A program made the position numbers and the translations under genes. This document shows positions 20,476 through 30,135 of a stretch of DNA of 64,000 bases, piece by piece. The notes under the pieces were generated by a model. It was not told the DNA's origin and made no database searches. It worked only from the letters and a program-made list of their open reading frames with translations. Each line of letters begins with the position of its first letter. Positions within the stretch are counted from its first letter, which is position 1. This DNA comes from Janthinobacterium sp. BJB426 (lineage in GTDB: Bacteria > Pseudomonadota > Gammaproteobacteria > Burkholderiales > Burkholderiaceae_D). The stretch lies in assembly GCF_002735705.1 (NCBI RefSeq), contig NZ_PDZL01000019.1:33291-97290 (forward strand), given 5' to 3'.

Positions 20476-21468
20476 CTACCAGCGCGAGCGGTGGCTTTCC
20501 GTCACCCCGGCCAGCTGCGCCACGATGCGCTTGGGCGACTCCGCGCTGGTGCGCACCCAGCCGCTGAAAGTGCCGATGGGCTGGATGTAGCGGCTGGCGG
20601 CGATCCACAGGTTTTTATCCTCGCGGCGCGCGCCTTCCGGCTTGAAGTGCAGGTCCAGCAAATCGTCGTCCGTCCACACATGCCACGGCGCCAGCGGGTT
20701 GTCGGGATTGAAGTCGAAATGCGCGCGGCCCAGCGGATACAGCTGGCCATCGAGCCACAGCGCGTTTTCATGCGCGCCGAAATAGCCGGCCTGCAGGTTG
20801 AAACCCAGGTCCAGGCTGTGCGCCGAGGCCCAGCGCCATTCCGTTTCGCGCGCCAGCAAGCCATTCGAATAATCGAAGCTGGCCACGCCATCGTCCAGGC
20901 TGTAGCCCATGGCGCCGCAGCGCACAGTGCCCCACAAGGGCAAGCCGCCCGACTTTTGCGTCGCATGCACGCTGCCGCCCTCGCCCACGGGCCCCACGGC
21001 CAGCAAGGTGGGTGCCACGGGCGGGCCGAATTCCGCATCGATACCGAAATGGCCGCAATCGAGCAGCAAACGGTAGCGCTGCTGGGGCTGGGCTTCGATG
21101 CTGATTTTTTGCGAGAAAAACCGGAAATGGCTGCAGCCAGCAGCATGCGGCGCCACGGTAGCGCTCAAGCCCGGCACGCCATCCTGCGAAAAGCTGGCCA
21201 CGATCTTGCCCTTGTGGCGGTCGAAGGCATACGCGAACGCCGTGCTGGTCCAGCCCAGGTCGACGATGGCCACGCCGCAAAACAGGGTGGGCGTGGACAG
21301 GGCCACGTAGTGCCAGCGCTTATGGTGAAACAGCCGCCAGAAGGCGCCGCGCGCGTGCGGTGGCGCCAGCGCGGCCCAGTCGAAGGCGTTCAATTGCCCC
21401 GTGTAGCGGCCAAAACGGGGCTGACCGTCGGCGTCGAGCAGCGCGGGCGGAGCCGGTGGCAGCATCAT
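20476..21468 (-). CDS. DUF2804 domain-containing protein
   Basis: A 330-residue protein matching DUF2804. It has paired beta-rich halves with an internal HKRWHYVALSTPTLFCGVAIVDLGW-type region and later WRWASAHSLDLGFNLQ. It contains many aromatic residues and has no signal peptide. The ATG overlaps the YcaQ-like gene stop by 4 bp (ATGA), so the two are probably co-translated. Biochemical role unknown; the related AttH/carotenoid-1,2-hydratase-like lipocalin folds are a structural possibility only. Confidence 0.8.
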   Translation of the reverse strand: MMLPPAPPALLDADGQPRFGRYTGQLNAFDWAALAPPHARGAFWRLFHHKRWHYVALSTPTLFCGVAIVDLGWTSTAFAYAFDRHKGKIVASFSQDGVPGLSATVAPHAAGCSHFRFFSQKISIEAQPQQRYRLLLDCGHFGIDAEFGPPVAPTLLAVGPVGEGGSVHATQKSGGLPLWGTVRCGAMGYSLDDGVASFDYSNGLLARETEWRWASAHSLDLGFNLQAGYFGAHENALWLDGQLYPLGRAHFDFNPDNPLAPWHVWTDDDLLDLHFKPEGARREDKNLWIAASRYIQPIGTFSGWVRTSAESPKRIVAQLAGVTESHRSRW

Positions 21469-22742
21469 GCGGCCCGCCTTGCGGCAGCATCGCCGTCGTG
21501 CAGGGCCTCAGCCAGCTGCTGGCCAAATAGCGCCGGCTGCGCCTGCGCAATATCAATATCGGGACAGACATGCCAGAGCGCCAGCCGCTGCACGGCGCCT
21601 GCCACGTCCTGCACCAGGCGGGCACTGACGCGCACACCCACTTCCAGCACCAGCGACTTGATCTCGAAACGCCCCTGCGCGCGGTGCGCCTTGGCGTCCA
21701 GCCGCCCCACGAGCGCGCCGCGCCGCAGGATCGGCAAGGTGAAATAACCATACCGGCGTTTTTCAGCGGGCGTGTAGCATTCGAGCCGGTAGTCAAAGCC
21801 GAACAATTCCAGCGCGCGGCGCCGGTCCCACACGACGGGATCGAACGGCGACAAAATCGTCGTCAGGGTGGGCGCCAGCTTGCCTGCGGCCGCGTCGCGC
21901 GCCAATTGCGCATGGTCCGCATGCACGTACACGGCGTCAATCCAGCCATCGACCGTGCAGCGCAGCAGCGCGCCCTCGTCCACCAGCGCCTGCAAGTCGT
22001 GCGCCAGGCTGACGCGCGACTGTTTCGTGCGAAAGTAGTCGCTGATCCAGCTGGCCCGCGCCAGCCCCAGCGCCTTCACGCTGGCCAGCAGCAGGCGCCG
22101 GCGCACCTGTTCTTCCGGCGGCAGCAAGCCGTCGTGCCAGCCTGGCAGCACCCTTTCGGCCAAGTCGTAATAGCGCTGGAACTGATGGCGCTTGGCGATC
22201 ATCAGCACGCCCGAGGTAAACAGCACTTCGAGCGAGCGCTTTTCCGGCTTCCAGCTCCACCAGCCGCCCGCCTGGCCATCCGTGCGCTCGAAGTCGGCCG
22301 AGCGCACGGCGCCGTTGACGCGGATATGTTCCAGCACCGACGCGACGGCATCACCCTGCTCGGCCATCCATTTGACCGAGTATTTCCAGCCCATGGCGGC
22401 CGGGTCCAGCATGCGGTGGCGGTACAAGCCATAGTCTTCGATCGGCACGAAGCACGCTTCATGCGCCCAGTACTCGAACAGCGCGCCCTCGGCCAGCAGC
22501 TGCTCCAGCCACGGCTGCGGATAGTCGCCCAGGCGGCTCCACAGCACCAGGTACGGGCTGCGCGCCACCACGTGGATGGTGTCGATCTGCAGCACGCCCA
22601 TCTGCCGCACGGCGGCCAGCACGTCAGCCTTGACGGCCTTCTTGCGGCGCGCCTGCAGCAAGCCCTGCGCGGCCAGGTGCAAGGCGCGCGCGGCGGGCAG
22701 CGAGAGCGGCGGGAGTATCGGTGTGGCGGGTGGAATCGGCAA
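21465..22742 (-). CDS. YcaQ/AlkX-type winged-helix DNA glycosylase
   Basis: A 425-residue member of the HTH_42 (YcaQ) family, whose E. coli member unhooks interstrand crosslinks and excises alkylated purines. The N-terminal winged-helix region holds the catalytic QxD motif in GVLQIDTIHVVARSPYLV. FEYWAHEACF and YYDLAERVLP further support the family. The C-terminal half has the conserved FDPVVWDRRRALELFGFDYRLECYTP-type region (about 325-350). It is the first gene of a DUF2804-coupled pair and probably shares a transcript with the Pat gene. Confidence 0.88.
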   Translation of the reverse strand: MPIPPATPILPPLSLPAARALHLAAQGLLQARRKKAVKADVLAAVRQMGVLQIDTIHVVARSPYLVLWSRLGDYPQPWLEQLLAEGALFEYWAHEACFVPIEDYGLYRHRMLDPAAMGWKYSVKWMAEQGDAVASVLEHIRVNGAVRSADFERTDGQAGGWWSWKPEKRSLEVLFTSGVLMIAKRHQFQRYYDLAERVLPGWHDGLLPPEEQVRRRLLLASVKALGLARASWISDYFRTKQSRVSLAHDLQALVDEGALLRCTVDGWIDAVYVHADHAQLARDAAAGKLAPTLTTILSPFDPVVWDRRRALELFGFDYRLECYTPAEKRRYGYFTLPILRRGALVGRLDAKAHRAQGRFEIKSLVLEVGVRVSARLVQDVAGAVQRLALWHVCPDIDIAQAQPALFGQQLAEALHDGDAAARRAA

Positions 22743-23205
22743 GGTCAGTTCTTCCTCAAAAAAGGGGACGCGCAGTCGGCAGGCATTTCAGGAAGATACC
22801 GCATTCCCGTCGCGCGCCACGCATTTCTTCCTGAATTTTATTCATGCTATCACCCATTCTTATTCATCTTGCGCACCAGCATAGTGCAAAAAACCCGGAC
22901 TACATGAACAGTTGACGACAAGTCCACGAGACCTCTTGACATGCCTCATGCGCTTCTATAACTTAAGAAAATTATTGCCATACGGCAATTAAAACTGCTC
23001 CCCCATCTTTGCCCGCCATGCCCCTCCTTGCCGCCCCTGGCCGCAAGGCGCTGCGGTGACGCTGCAGCATGCGCAACACCATTGACGGGGATGCGGAGAC
23101 GGCCACTCTGACCAATCTTGCATAATCAATAAAAACAAGGAAGATAGCATGCACACATCCCTGCTTCGGCCCCGGCGGCACCAAGCCGGCTGTATCCACT
23201 TTTCC
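22743..23205. other. 463 bp intergenic region between divergent genes
   Basis: No convincing gene. It holds a candidate plus-strand promoter, TTGACA (22936-22941) and TATAAC (22957-22962; spacer only 15 bp, or TAACTT at 22959 with 17 bp). It also holds a perfect inverted repeat ATTGCC-ATAC-GGCAAT at 22974-22989, just downstream of that promoter, which could be an operator for the lipoprotein gene. Confidence 0.45.
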
Positions 23206-26200
23206 ATGCGACGCTTGCCGCTGGCCCTGGCCCTGCTGCTGGCCGCATGCGGCGGTGGCGGTGGCGGCGGTGGCAGCGACAACCCGGCCACGCCCGCCAT
23301 GGCGCAGCGCCTGCTGGCGCAAACGTCGGCGGAAACGACGCTGACGCCCGTCGCCGCCACGGCCAGTTCGGCGGAACGGGGCGATCTGTCAGCCAGCGCC
23401 GCGATCGACCGCAACGACAGCACGCGCTGGGGCAGCGGCTTTAGCGACAACGAATATCTGACCCTCGATTTCGGCACTTCGCAGCGCATCACCCGCGTGC
23501 ATATCGCTTGGGAAAACGCGCACGCCAGCGCCTACCTGCTGCAGGTATCGGATGACAATACGCACTGGAGCACCATCCAGAACGTCAGCGACAGCAAGGG
23601 CGGCATCGAGGACATCACGGGGTTCGACGCGCAAGGCCGCTACCTGCGCATGCAGGGCGTCAAGCGCGCGGGCCAGTACGGTTACTCCATCTTTGAAATC
23701 CAGGCATTTTCGGGTACGCCCGTCCTGCCGCCTGTGACGCCGCCCGTCACCGAACCGCCTCCGGTCACCATCGATCCGGGCCAGCCCGGCGTGGATATCC
23801 GCCCCGTGGCCGCCACTTCCTCGCCCGTGGAAAACAACGGCATGTCGGCCGCCATGGCGATCGACGGCAAGACGGGCACGCGCTGGGCCAGCAAGTTCGA
23901 GGACGGCGCCTGGATCCAGTTCGACTTCGGCGCGAAGACGCCCGTCGGCTACATGAAACTGCTGTGGGAAAACGCATACGGCAAGCAGTACGCGCTGCAG
24001 GTGTCAGACGACGGCCAGAAATGGTCGCAAATCCGCTACGTGAGCAATGGCCACGGCGGCACCGAGGAATTCTTCAATCTGGGCGTGAACGCCCGCTACA
24101 CCCGCCTGCAGGGCGTGGCGCGCGCCACGCAGTATGGCTACTCGCTGCTGGAAGTAAGCTTCAAGACGCCGGGCAGCGACAACAGCCTGCCGTCGACTGC
24201 GACGTCGGCCTTGAAATTCCCCGCCAACGGCACCGGCTGGACACCGCTGCCGGCCGCCGCCCAGCCGCTGGAAAGCCTGCAATTCACCCTGGCCGACGGC
24301 ACCCTGGTGACGCGCTTCGGCGCGCGCGGCCTGGCGCGCCACGGCCGCGAACGGGGCGAGGAATGGAATGAAATCGGCTACGGCCCGAATGAAACGGTCG
24401 ATCCCGTCACGGGCCTGCCGCAAGACAAGGGGCCGGGCAACTACCTGACTTTCGTGCCGCAGTACTTCAAGAACCGCACCTGGGGTGTGGAAATCATCGA
24501 CAACAGCCGTGTACGCGGCGTCACCAAGCCCACCTTGATCGTCAACCAGTACACCACCGTCGACTTCCTTTCCGGCGGCGTGGCCTTCTTCCGCGGCTTC
24601 GACCGCCCTGGCGTAACGGGCTACGGCTGGATGTCGCCCGGCGAACTGGTGGACCGCAATGTCCCCGTCTGCAAGCCGATGGCCTACCCGGCCAATGATC
24701 GCCTGACGAACGCCAACGGCATCAACGGCGCCTGCACCCTGCTGATCAAGGAATACCCGGGCCATGGCGGCCTCGATGTGGGCGGCATGCCGAATGGCAC
24801 GGACGTCAAGGCGCGCGCGCTGACGGCGGGCGACATCATCGAAGTGTCGCCATCGATGTTTTCCACCGCCGCCTCGATGGCATCGAAAGGCGACGACGGC
24901 GGCATCCGCTACTACTCGTACGAATGGACGTATGTGGTGGGCGCAGGATTGCGGCCGTGGTATGGCGTGCAGCCGCGCCTCAATTCCGTGCCGCTGCCGG
25001 AAGAAACGCTGTCGGGCGGCCTCGGTTCCGTGTCATATAACTACTCGGACAACGCCCTGTTCATGTTCCAGCAGCCGCACAACAATATCGGCATGCAGAA
25101 CATGCAGCGCTTCGTCGAAGGCCGCCGCCTGGTGCACACGAACTTTGCCACCGGCGAGCATAACGAAGGCGGCAACGACCGCTACGCGCCCGCCGTCGGC
25201 CTGCAGGGACAGCGCTACGGGCAGTCGGCGTGCATCGCCTGCCACGTCAACAATGGCCGCAGCCCCGCGCCGATGGCCCTGAACCAGCGCCTCGACACGA
25301 TGGCCGTGCGCGTCGCCAGCATCAATGCGGCGGGCCAGCAGGTGCCGCACCCGCAATACGGCACGGCGATCCAGATGAATGCCGTCTCGCCGTCCGGCGT
25401 GCCGCAAAACTGGGGCAACAGCGTCAGCGTGGGCGGCTTTACGGTACGCAAGACGACCCTGGCCGATGGCACGCAGGTCGAACTGCGCAAACCAACCTTG
25501 GCCTTCGAAGGCCCCGTGCCGCAAGTGGTCTCGCTGCGCGCGGCGCCGCCGATGATCGGCACGGGCTTGCTGGAAGCCGTGCCGGAAGCCGATATCCTGG
25601 CGCGCGCCCGCAGCACGCCGGATGCCGACGGCGTCAAGGGCGTGCCCAACTATGTGTATGAACCAGAGACGGGCGCCGTGCGCCTGGGCCGCTTCGGCTG
25701 GAAGGCATCGAAAGCCACCTTGCGCCACCAGGCCGCCGACGCGCTGCTGCTGGACATGGCCGTCACTTCTCCCGTCTACCGCAACCGCGCCTGCATGGCC
25801 GGACCGGTGGCTTGCGCGGCGGGCGGCGCCCAGCCCGGCATCTCGGAAGCGGACCTGCAGTCGATCACGCAATACCTGGCCCTGGTGGCCGTGCCGGCGC
25901 AGCGCAGCATCGCCAGCGGTTTCCCGAAAGGCGTGGCACCGATCGAGGAACTCAAGGTCGACCCGCAGCAGGTTGCCGCCGGCTCGAAGCTGTTCCAGGG
26001 CATGCGCTGCGCTGCCTGCCACACGGTGGAAATGAAGACGGGCGCGGGCCACCTGTTTGCAGAGTTACGCAACCAGACCATCCGTCCCTACACCGACCTG
26101 CTGCTGCACGACATGGGCCCCGAACTGGCCGACACCTTCACGGAAGGCCAGGCGCAAGGCAGCATGTGGCGCACGGCGCCCCTGTGGGGTATCGGCTACA

Positions 26201-26376
26201 CGGAAAAAGTCATGGGCAATGGCGGCAAGGCTGGCTACCTGCACGACGGCCGCGCGCGCAGCCTGACGGAAGCGATCCTGTGGCATGGCGGCGAAGGGAC
26301 TAAAGCGCGCCAGCGTTTCGAGAACCTGTCGAAGACGGACCGCGATGCGCTGCTGGCTTTCCTGAAGTCGCTATAA
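23206..26376 (+). CDS. Lipoprotein with two discoidin-like domains and a di-heme oxidoreductase region
   Basis: About 1056 residues from the ATG at 23206. An upstream ATG adds 19 residues before the signal sequence and is less likely. A lipoprotein signal (LLAAC) is followed by eight glycines. Two F5/8-type-C-like domains follow (about 35-165 and 195-320, both with RW, WENA and QYGYS motifs). The C-terminal two thirds resemble the di-heme oxidoreductase family, with two c-heme motifs CIACH (about 675) and CAACH (about 934). Likely outer-membrane or periplasmic, binding sugars or surfaces via the discoidin domains. Substrate unknown. Confidence 0.85.
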   Translation: MRRLPLALALLLAACGGGGGGGGSDNPATPAMAQRLLAQTSAETTLTPVAATASSAERGDLSASAAIDRNDSTRWGSGFSDNEYLTLDFGTSQRITRVHIAWENAHASAYLLQVSDDNTHWSTIQNVSDSKGGIEDITGFDAQGRYLRMQGVKRAGQYGYSIFEIQAFSGTPVLPPVTPPVTEPPPVTIDPGQPGVDIRPVAATSSPVENNGMSAAMAIDGKTGTRWASKFEDGAWIQFDFGAKTPVGYMKLLWENAYGKQYALQVSDDGQKWSQIRYVSNGHGGTEEFFNLGVNARYTRLQGVARATQYGYSLLEVSFKTPGSDNSLPSTATSALKFPANGTGWTPLPAAAQPLESLQFTLADGTLVTRFGARGLARHGRERGEEWNEIGYGPNETVDPVTGLPQDKGPGNYLTFVPQYFKNRTWGVEIIDNSRVRGVTKPTLIVNQYTTVDFLSGGVAFFRGFDRPGVTGYGWMSPGELVDRNVPVCKPMAYPANDRLTNANGINGACTLLIKEYPGHGGLDVGGMPNGTDVKARALTAGDIIEVSPSMFSTAASMASKGDDGGIRYYSYEWTYVVGAGLRPWYGVQPRLNSVPLPEETLSGGLGSVSYNYSDNALFMFQQPHNNIGMQNMQRFVEGRRLVHTNFATGEHNEGGNDRYAPAVGLQGQRYGQSACIACHVNNGRSPAPMALNQRLDTMAVRVASINAAGQQVPHPQYGTAIQMNAVSPSGVPQNWGNSVSVGGFTVRKTTLADGTQVELRKPTLAFEGPVPQVVSLRAAPPMIGTGLLEAVPEADILARARSTPDADGVKGVPNYVYEPETGAVRLGRFGWKASKATLRHQAADALLLDMAVTSPVYRNRACMAGPVACAAGGAQPGISEADLQSITQYLALVAVPAQRSIASGFPKGVAPIEELKVDPQQVAAGSKLFQGMRCAACHTVEMKTGAGHLFAELRNQTIRPYTDLLLHDMGPELADTFTEGQAQGSMWRTAPLWGIGYTEKVMGNGGKAGYLHDGRARSLTEAILWHGGEGTKARQRFENLSKTDRDALLAFLKSL

Positions 26377-26403
26377 GCGTTTGAAGGGCGGCTGGTGCTG
26401 CTG

Positions 26404-27750
26404 TCATGGAAACATGACCGTCACCGCCAGCCCCCGGTTTTGCACGCCGGCGCCGAGGATGATGTCGGCGCCATGCCGCTCGGCGATGCGGCGCACGATG
26501 GACAGGCCCAGGCCGCTGCCAGGCAGCTGCCCGCCGCCCAGGCGCACAAAACGCTCGAACGCGCGCGCGTGCAGTTCCTCGGCGATGCCCGGACCGGAAT
26601 CGGCCACGCGCAGGTAGCTGCGCCCCGCTTCCACGCCGCAACTGATCACGACACAGCCTGGCGCCGGCGTATAGCGCAGCGCATTGTCGACCAGGTTACG
26701 CAGCAGCATCTGCAGGCTGTCCGCATGCAGCGCGCACGGCGCCGGCGCCATGATCACGCTCAGCGACAGCTGATACTGCCGGCTCGATTGCTGCCACTGC
26801 GCAGCCTGCCCAGCCAGCAGGTCGGCCAGGTCCCCCGCGCACAAGTCCGCCGCCGCGCCCGATTGCGGATCGAGCTGCGCCAGCGCCAGCAACTGGTTGA
26901 CGAGGCGCGTGGCGCGCTCCACGCTGGCGCCCAGGGCGGCAATGAATTCCTCGTGTTCAGCCTCGCTGCGGGCCCGCTGCAGCACTTGCAGATTGGTCTT
27001 GATGGCGGCCAGCGGCGTGCGCAGCTCGTGCGCCGCATCGGCCGTGAAGCGCTGCTCATTGTCGCGGCTTTGCCGCACCCTGCCGAACAGGCGGTTTATT
27101 TCCAGCAGCAGCGGATGCAGCTCGGTGGGCGCGCCAGCCAGCCTGACGTCGGCCAGTTCATCGGGCGTGCGCGCCGACACTTCCCCGGCGGACGCCTGCA
27201 GCACGCGAAACACGCGGTGGATGCTCCACCAGATGGCGATGGTGGCCAGCGCCACCAGCAGCAGGCCGAACAGCGCGATGCGGTAAAAGAAGCCGCGGCT
27301 GATGTCGTCGCGGTGGCTGGTCGGCTCGGCCACCAGCAGTTGCAGGGTACGCTGCGGGTCCCACAGCGAAAACAATCGCCAGCGCTGGCCGCCGATGCTG
27401 GTCCACGACAGGCCGTCCGGCGCGCTGCGCGACAGGGCGATGTCGGTCGCCGCGTCATTGCGGTACAGCACGCGCTGCTGCGCGTCGCGCACCTTGAACA
27501 GCAAATACTGGTGGGGATTCGGGTGGCCGCGCAGCGGCAGGTCGATGGGCCCCGTCAAGCCGTGTTGGCGCGCATCCTTTTCCACCAGCGACAGCAGCAA
27601 ATGGCCCGTCTCGATCAGCGACTGGTCGAACAATTCCTGGCTTTCACGGCGCGCTTCCACGTACACGATGGCGGCGCTGCCCACCCACAGGGCCAGGGTC
27701 AGTCCCAGCAGCACGGCCAGCAAGGTGCGCCGCAGCGACCAGGTTTTCAC
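26404..27750 (-). CDS. Sensor histidine kinase (TctE/QseC type)
   Basis: A 448-residue kinase. Two membrane spans (about 10-32 and 165-187) flank a periplasmic sensor, then a HAMP region, HisKA with the phospho-His in AAHELRTPLAAIK, and an ATPase domain with GSGLGLSIV. The GTG at 27750 gives the typical start V/MKTWSLRRTLL. An in-frame ATG 75 bp upstream is possible but would place a PmrA-box-like repeat inside the gene. Its partner regulator is probably the one at 30134-30805, separated by the oppositely oriented TonB receptor. Confidence 0.88.
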   Translation of the reverse strand: MKTWSLRRTLLAVLLGLTLALWVGSAAIVYVEARRESQELFDQSLIETGHLLLSLVEKDARQHGLTGPIDLPLRGHPNPHQYLLFKVRDAQQRVLYRNDAATDIALSRSAPDGLSWTSIGGQRWRLFSLWDPQRTLQLLVAEPTSHRDDISRGFFYRIALFGLLLVALATIAIWWSIHRVFRVLQASAGEVSARTPDELADVRLAGAPTELHPLLLEINRLFGRVRQSRDNEQRFTADAAHELRTPLAAIKTNLQVLQRARSEAEHEEFIAALGASVERATRLVNQLLALAQLDPQSGAAADLCAGDLADLLAGQAAQWQQSSRQYQLSLSVIMAPAPCALHADSLQMLLRNLVDNALRYTPAPGCVVISCGVEAGRSYLRVADSGPGIAEELHARAFERFVRLGGGQLPGSGLGLSIVRRIAERHGADIILGAGVQNRGLAVTVMFP

Positions 27751-27763
27751 GCCGCCGCCAGCC

Positions 27764-27780
27764 GTTAAGAATCTCTTAAG
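27764..27780. promoter_or_regulatory. PmrA/QseB-box-like direct repeat
   Basis: On the minus strand CTTAAG-AGATT-CTTAAC, matching the YTTAAK-N5-YTTAAK pattern bound by PmrA/QseB-type OmpR regulators. It sits 14 bp before the GTG of the kinase gene and about 140 bp before the divergent receptor gene, so it could serve either. Confidence 0.5.
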
Positions 27781-27838
27781 AACTTCTGCGCAAGATCCGG
27801 AGCGAAATATTTTTTGGGTAGCCATGGCCGCAATTGTA

Positions 27839-27869
27839 AATGATTCTTATTGCGTCAATGATTCCCATT
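27839..27869 (+). promoter_or_regulatory. Two tandem Fur-like boxes upstream of the TonB receptor
   Basis: AATGATTCTTATT (27839-27851) and AATGATTCCCATT (27857-27869) each match the proteobacterial Fur core AATGATTCTCATT at 12 of 13 positions. Their starts are 18 bp apart. They lie between the receptor start (27921) and the divergent kinase gene, so iron may control both. Confidence 0.7.
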
Positions 27870-27920
27870 AGCTTGCGCCAGCAACATCAACCAATAACTC
27901 ATCCACCATCAGGAGTTTGC

Positions 27921-30074
27921 ATGTCCAACAGCACCCGCCGCGCGCGCCTGCCGCGTCCCACCACCCTGGCCCTGGCCTTGGCCGCCCTGTCCTGCCTGCC
28001 AGCGCACGCCCAGACGGGCACGCCGGCCAGCATGCCCGAAGTGGTGGTGTCCGCCTCCGGTTTCGAGCAGGATATCAAGCAGGCGCCGGCCTCGATCACG
28101 GTACTGACGCGCCAGGAGCTGTCGAAGGAGCGCTTCGGCAACCTGACGCAGGCACTGGAAAGCGTGGAAGGCATCGACGTGGGTGCGGCGGGCGACAAGA
28201 CGGGCGGCATGAACATCAGCATCCGCGGCATGCCCAGCGACTACACCCTGGTGCTGATCGACGGACGCCGCCAGAACGCGGCCGGCAATGTCACGCCGAA
28301 CGGCTTCGGCGGCACGCAGACGAGCTTCATGCCGCCGCTGGCCGCCATCGAGCGCATCGAAATCATCCGCGGCCCCATGTCGACCCTGTACGGCTCGGAC
28401 GCCATGGGCGGCGTGATCAACATCATCACGCGCAAGGTGGGCAAGCAGTGGATGGGCTCTATCTCGGCTGACTACACCGTGCAGGAAGAATCCGATTTCG
28501 GCGACGTGAAAAACGGCCGCTTCTACCTGAGCGGTCCCATCGCCACCGACCTGCTGGGCCTGTCCCTGCGCGGCAGCAAGCAGCGCCGCGATGCGGCCAA
28601 CATCCGCTACAACGACGCGGCCGGTGGGGAAAATGTGCCGAACATGGGCGCCAACCCCGTGCGCGCAGACATTGAAAACTTTGGCGCGCGCCTGGCCTTC
28701 ACGCCAAACCGCTACCACACCGTCATCCTCGACGCGGACGCAGGCCGCCAGACCTACGACAATTCGAAGAAGCAGCTGGGCACCCTGGGCTTGCAGGGCG
28801 GCTACGGTCCCGAGCAGAAATACAACCGCGACCAGTGGACCCTGTCGCACACGGGCCGCTTCGGCTTCGGCACCCTGGACAGCAGCTACATGGTGAACAA
28901 GACGGAAACCCTGGGCCGCACGATTCCGCCAGGCACGCCGGGCGCCGTGGCCGGCAGTGCGCGCACCCTGGAAGTGGAAAGCCAGGTGTTCGACACCAAA
29001 TTGGTCATGCCATTAGGTAAGCACATGGCGACCGTCGGCGCGCAATGGTGGAAAGCGGAAATGACGGATGGCGTGGCGCCGAAGAAATTCGAATTCACGC
29101 AAAAAGCCCTGTTCGTGGAAGACGAATGGCAGGTGCTGGAGAACGTCGCCCTGACCTTCGGCGCCCGTTATGACGATCACAGCATCTTCGGCGGCCAGAC
29201 CAGCCCCCGCGCCTATGCCGTATGGAACGCGACGCCACGCTGGACCGTCAAGGGCGGCGTCAGCAAGGGCTACAAGACGCCGCGCGTGGAGCAACTGTCG
29301 CCAGGCATCAACGGTTTCGGCGGCCAGGGCACGATTCCCCTCGTCGGCAGCCCGAACCTGAAGCCGGAAACGAGCACGACCACGGAAATCGGCGCCTACT
29401 TCGACAACCTTGCCGGCTGGACGGCCAGCGGTTCCCTGTTCAACAATGAGTTCAAGGACAAGATCACGACGGGCACCGGCCTCGTCAATTGCGATTATCG
29501 CCCTTCGCCGAACCGTCCCGGCTGCGTCAGCTTCGGCAACTGGCCCAACGTCGATGCGTTTGGCCAATCCGTCAACGTGGATGAGGCCGTCACACGCGGC
29601 GTCGAGCTGAACACGCGCTTCCCACTGGGCAAGACCTTGTCGGCCAGCGCCAACTATACGTACACGGAAAGCGAACAGAAGAGCGGCAGCAACGCCGGCA
29701 AGCCGCTGAGCGACACGCCCAAGCACGCCGTCAACGCGCGCCTGAGCTGGGATATTTCGCGCGAATGGAACGGCTGGCTGCGCGCCGAGTACCGCAGCGA
29801 GCGCTTCCGCGATCCGGGCACCTCGGCTTCCACGCGCGCCGCCAAGGCCGCGCTGGGCGACTACAAGGGCTACACCATGCTGCACCTGGGCAGCAGCTAC
29901 CAGTTGAACAAGCGCGTCACCCTGAACGCGGCCGTGTACAACCTGCTCAACAAGGACTTCATCGACTACCAGCCATACCGTGGTTCATCGGCGCCGACCT
30001 TGACCTACGCCAACCGCTATGTCAACAGCCTGGACGGCCGCCGCCTGTGGCTGTCGGCGACTGTCGATTTCTGA
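27921..30074 (+). CDS. TonB-dependent catecholate-siderophore receptor (FepA/PfeA/PirA-like)
   Basis: Outer-membrane receptor of 717 residues with a signal peptide ending at PAHAQ. The TonB box region (PEVVVSASGF) is followed by the plug domain with SIRGMPSDYTLVLIDGRRQN and IEIIRGPMSTLYGSDAMGGVINIITRK, both typical of ferric-enterobactin/catecholate receptors, then a 22-strand barrel ending in an aromatic residue (VDF). AGGAG precedes the ATG at 27921; an in-frame ATG 81 bp upstream would include the Fur boxes and is rejected. It lies between the kinase and regulator genes of a two-component system, like pfeA with pfeRS. Confidence 0.88.
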   Translation: MSNSTRRARLPRPTTLALALAALSCLPAHAQTGTPASMPEVVVSASGFEQDIKQAPASITVLTRQELSKERFGNLTQALESVEGIDVGAAGDKTGGMNISIRGMPSDYTLVLIDGRRQNAAGNVTPNGFGGTQTSFMPPLAAIERIEIIRGPMSTLYGSDAMGGVINIITRKVGKQWMGSISADYTVQEESDFGDVKNGRFYLSGPIATDLLGLSLRGSKQRRDAANIRYNDAAGGENVPNMGANPVRADIENFGARLAFTPNRYHTVILDADAGRQTYDNSKKQLGTLGLQGGYGPEQKYNRDQWTLSHTGRFGFGTLDSSYMVNKTETLGRTIPPGTPGAVAGSARTLEVESQVFDTKLVMPLGKHMATVGAQWWKAEMTDGVAPKKFEFTQKALFVEDEWQVLENVALTFGARYDDHSIFGGQTSPRAYAVWNATPRWTVKGGVSKGYKTPRVEQLSPGINGFGGQGTIPLVGSPNLKPETSTTTEIGAYFDNLAGWTASGSLFNNEFKDKITTGTGLVNCDYRPSPNRPGCVSFGNWPNVDAFGQSVNVDEAVTRGVELNTRFPLGKTLSASANYTYTESEQKSGSNAGKPLSDTPKHAVNARLSWDISREWNGWLRAEYRSERFRDPGTSASTRAAKAALGDYKGYTMLHLGSSYQLNKRVTLNAAVYNLLNKDFIDYQPYRGSSAPTLTYANRYVNSLDGRRLWLSATVDF

Positions 30075-30104
30075 TGATATGACGCATCATTAGCGTTAAC
30101 ATCG

Positions 30105-30135
30105 AACGGGCTGCCTCAGGGCGGCCCGTTTTTTT
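30105..30135. terminator. Bidirectional terminator between receptor and response regulator
   Basis: AACGGGC (30105-30111) and GCCCGTT (30124-30130) arms, followed on the plus strand by a T-run to 30135. The A-tract on the left arm is short, so it mainly serves the receptor gene. Confidence 0.8.

Noticed and set aside
23247..23276. GGC/GGT run resembling a microsatellite
   Set aside because: Encodes the poly-Gly linker after the lipobox; treated as part of the coding sequence.
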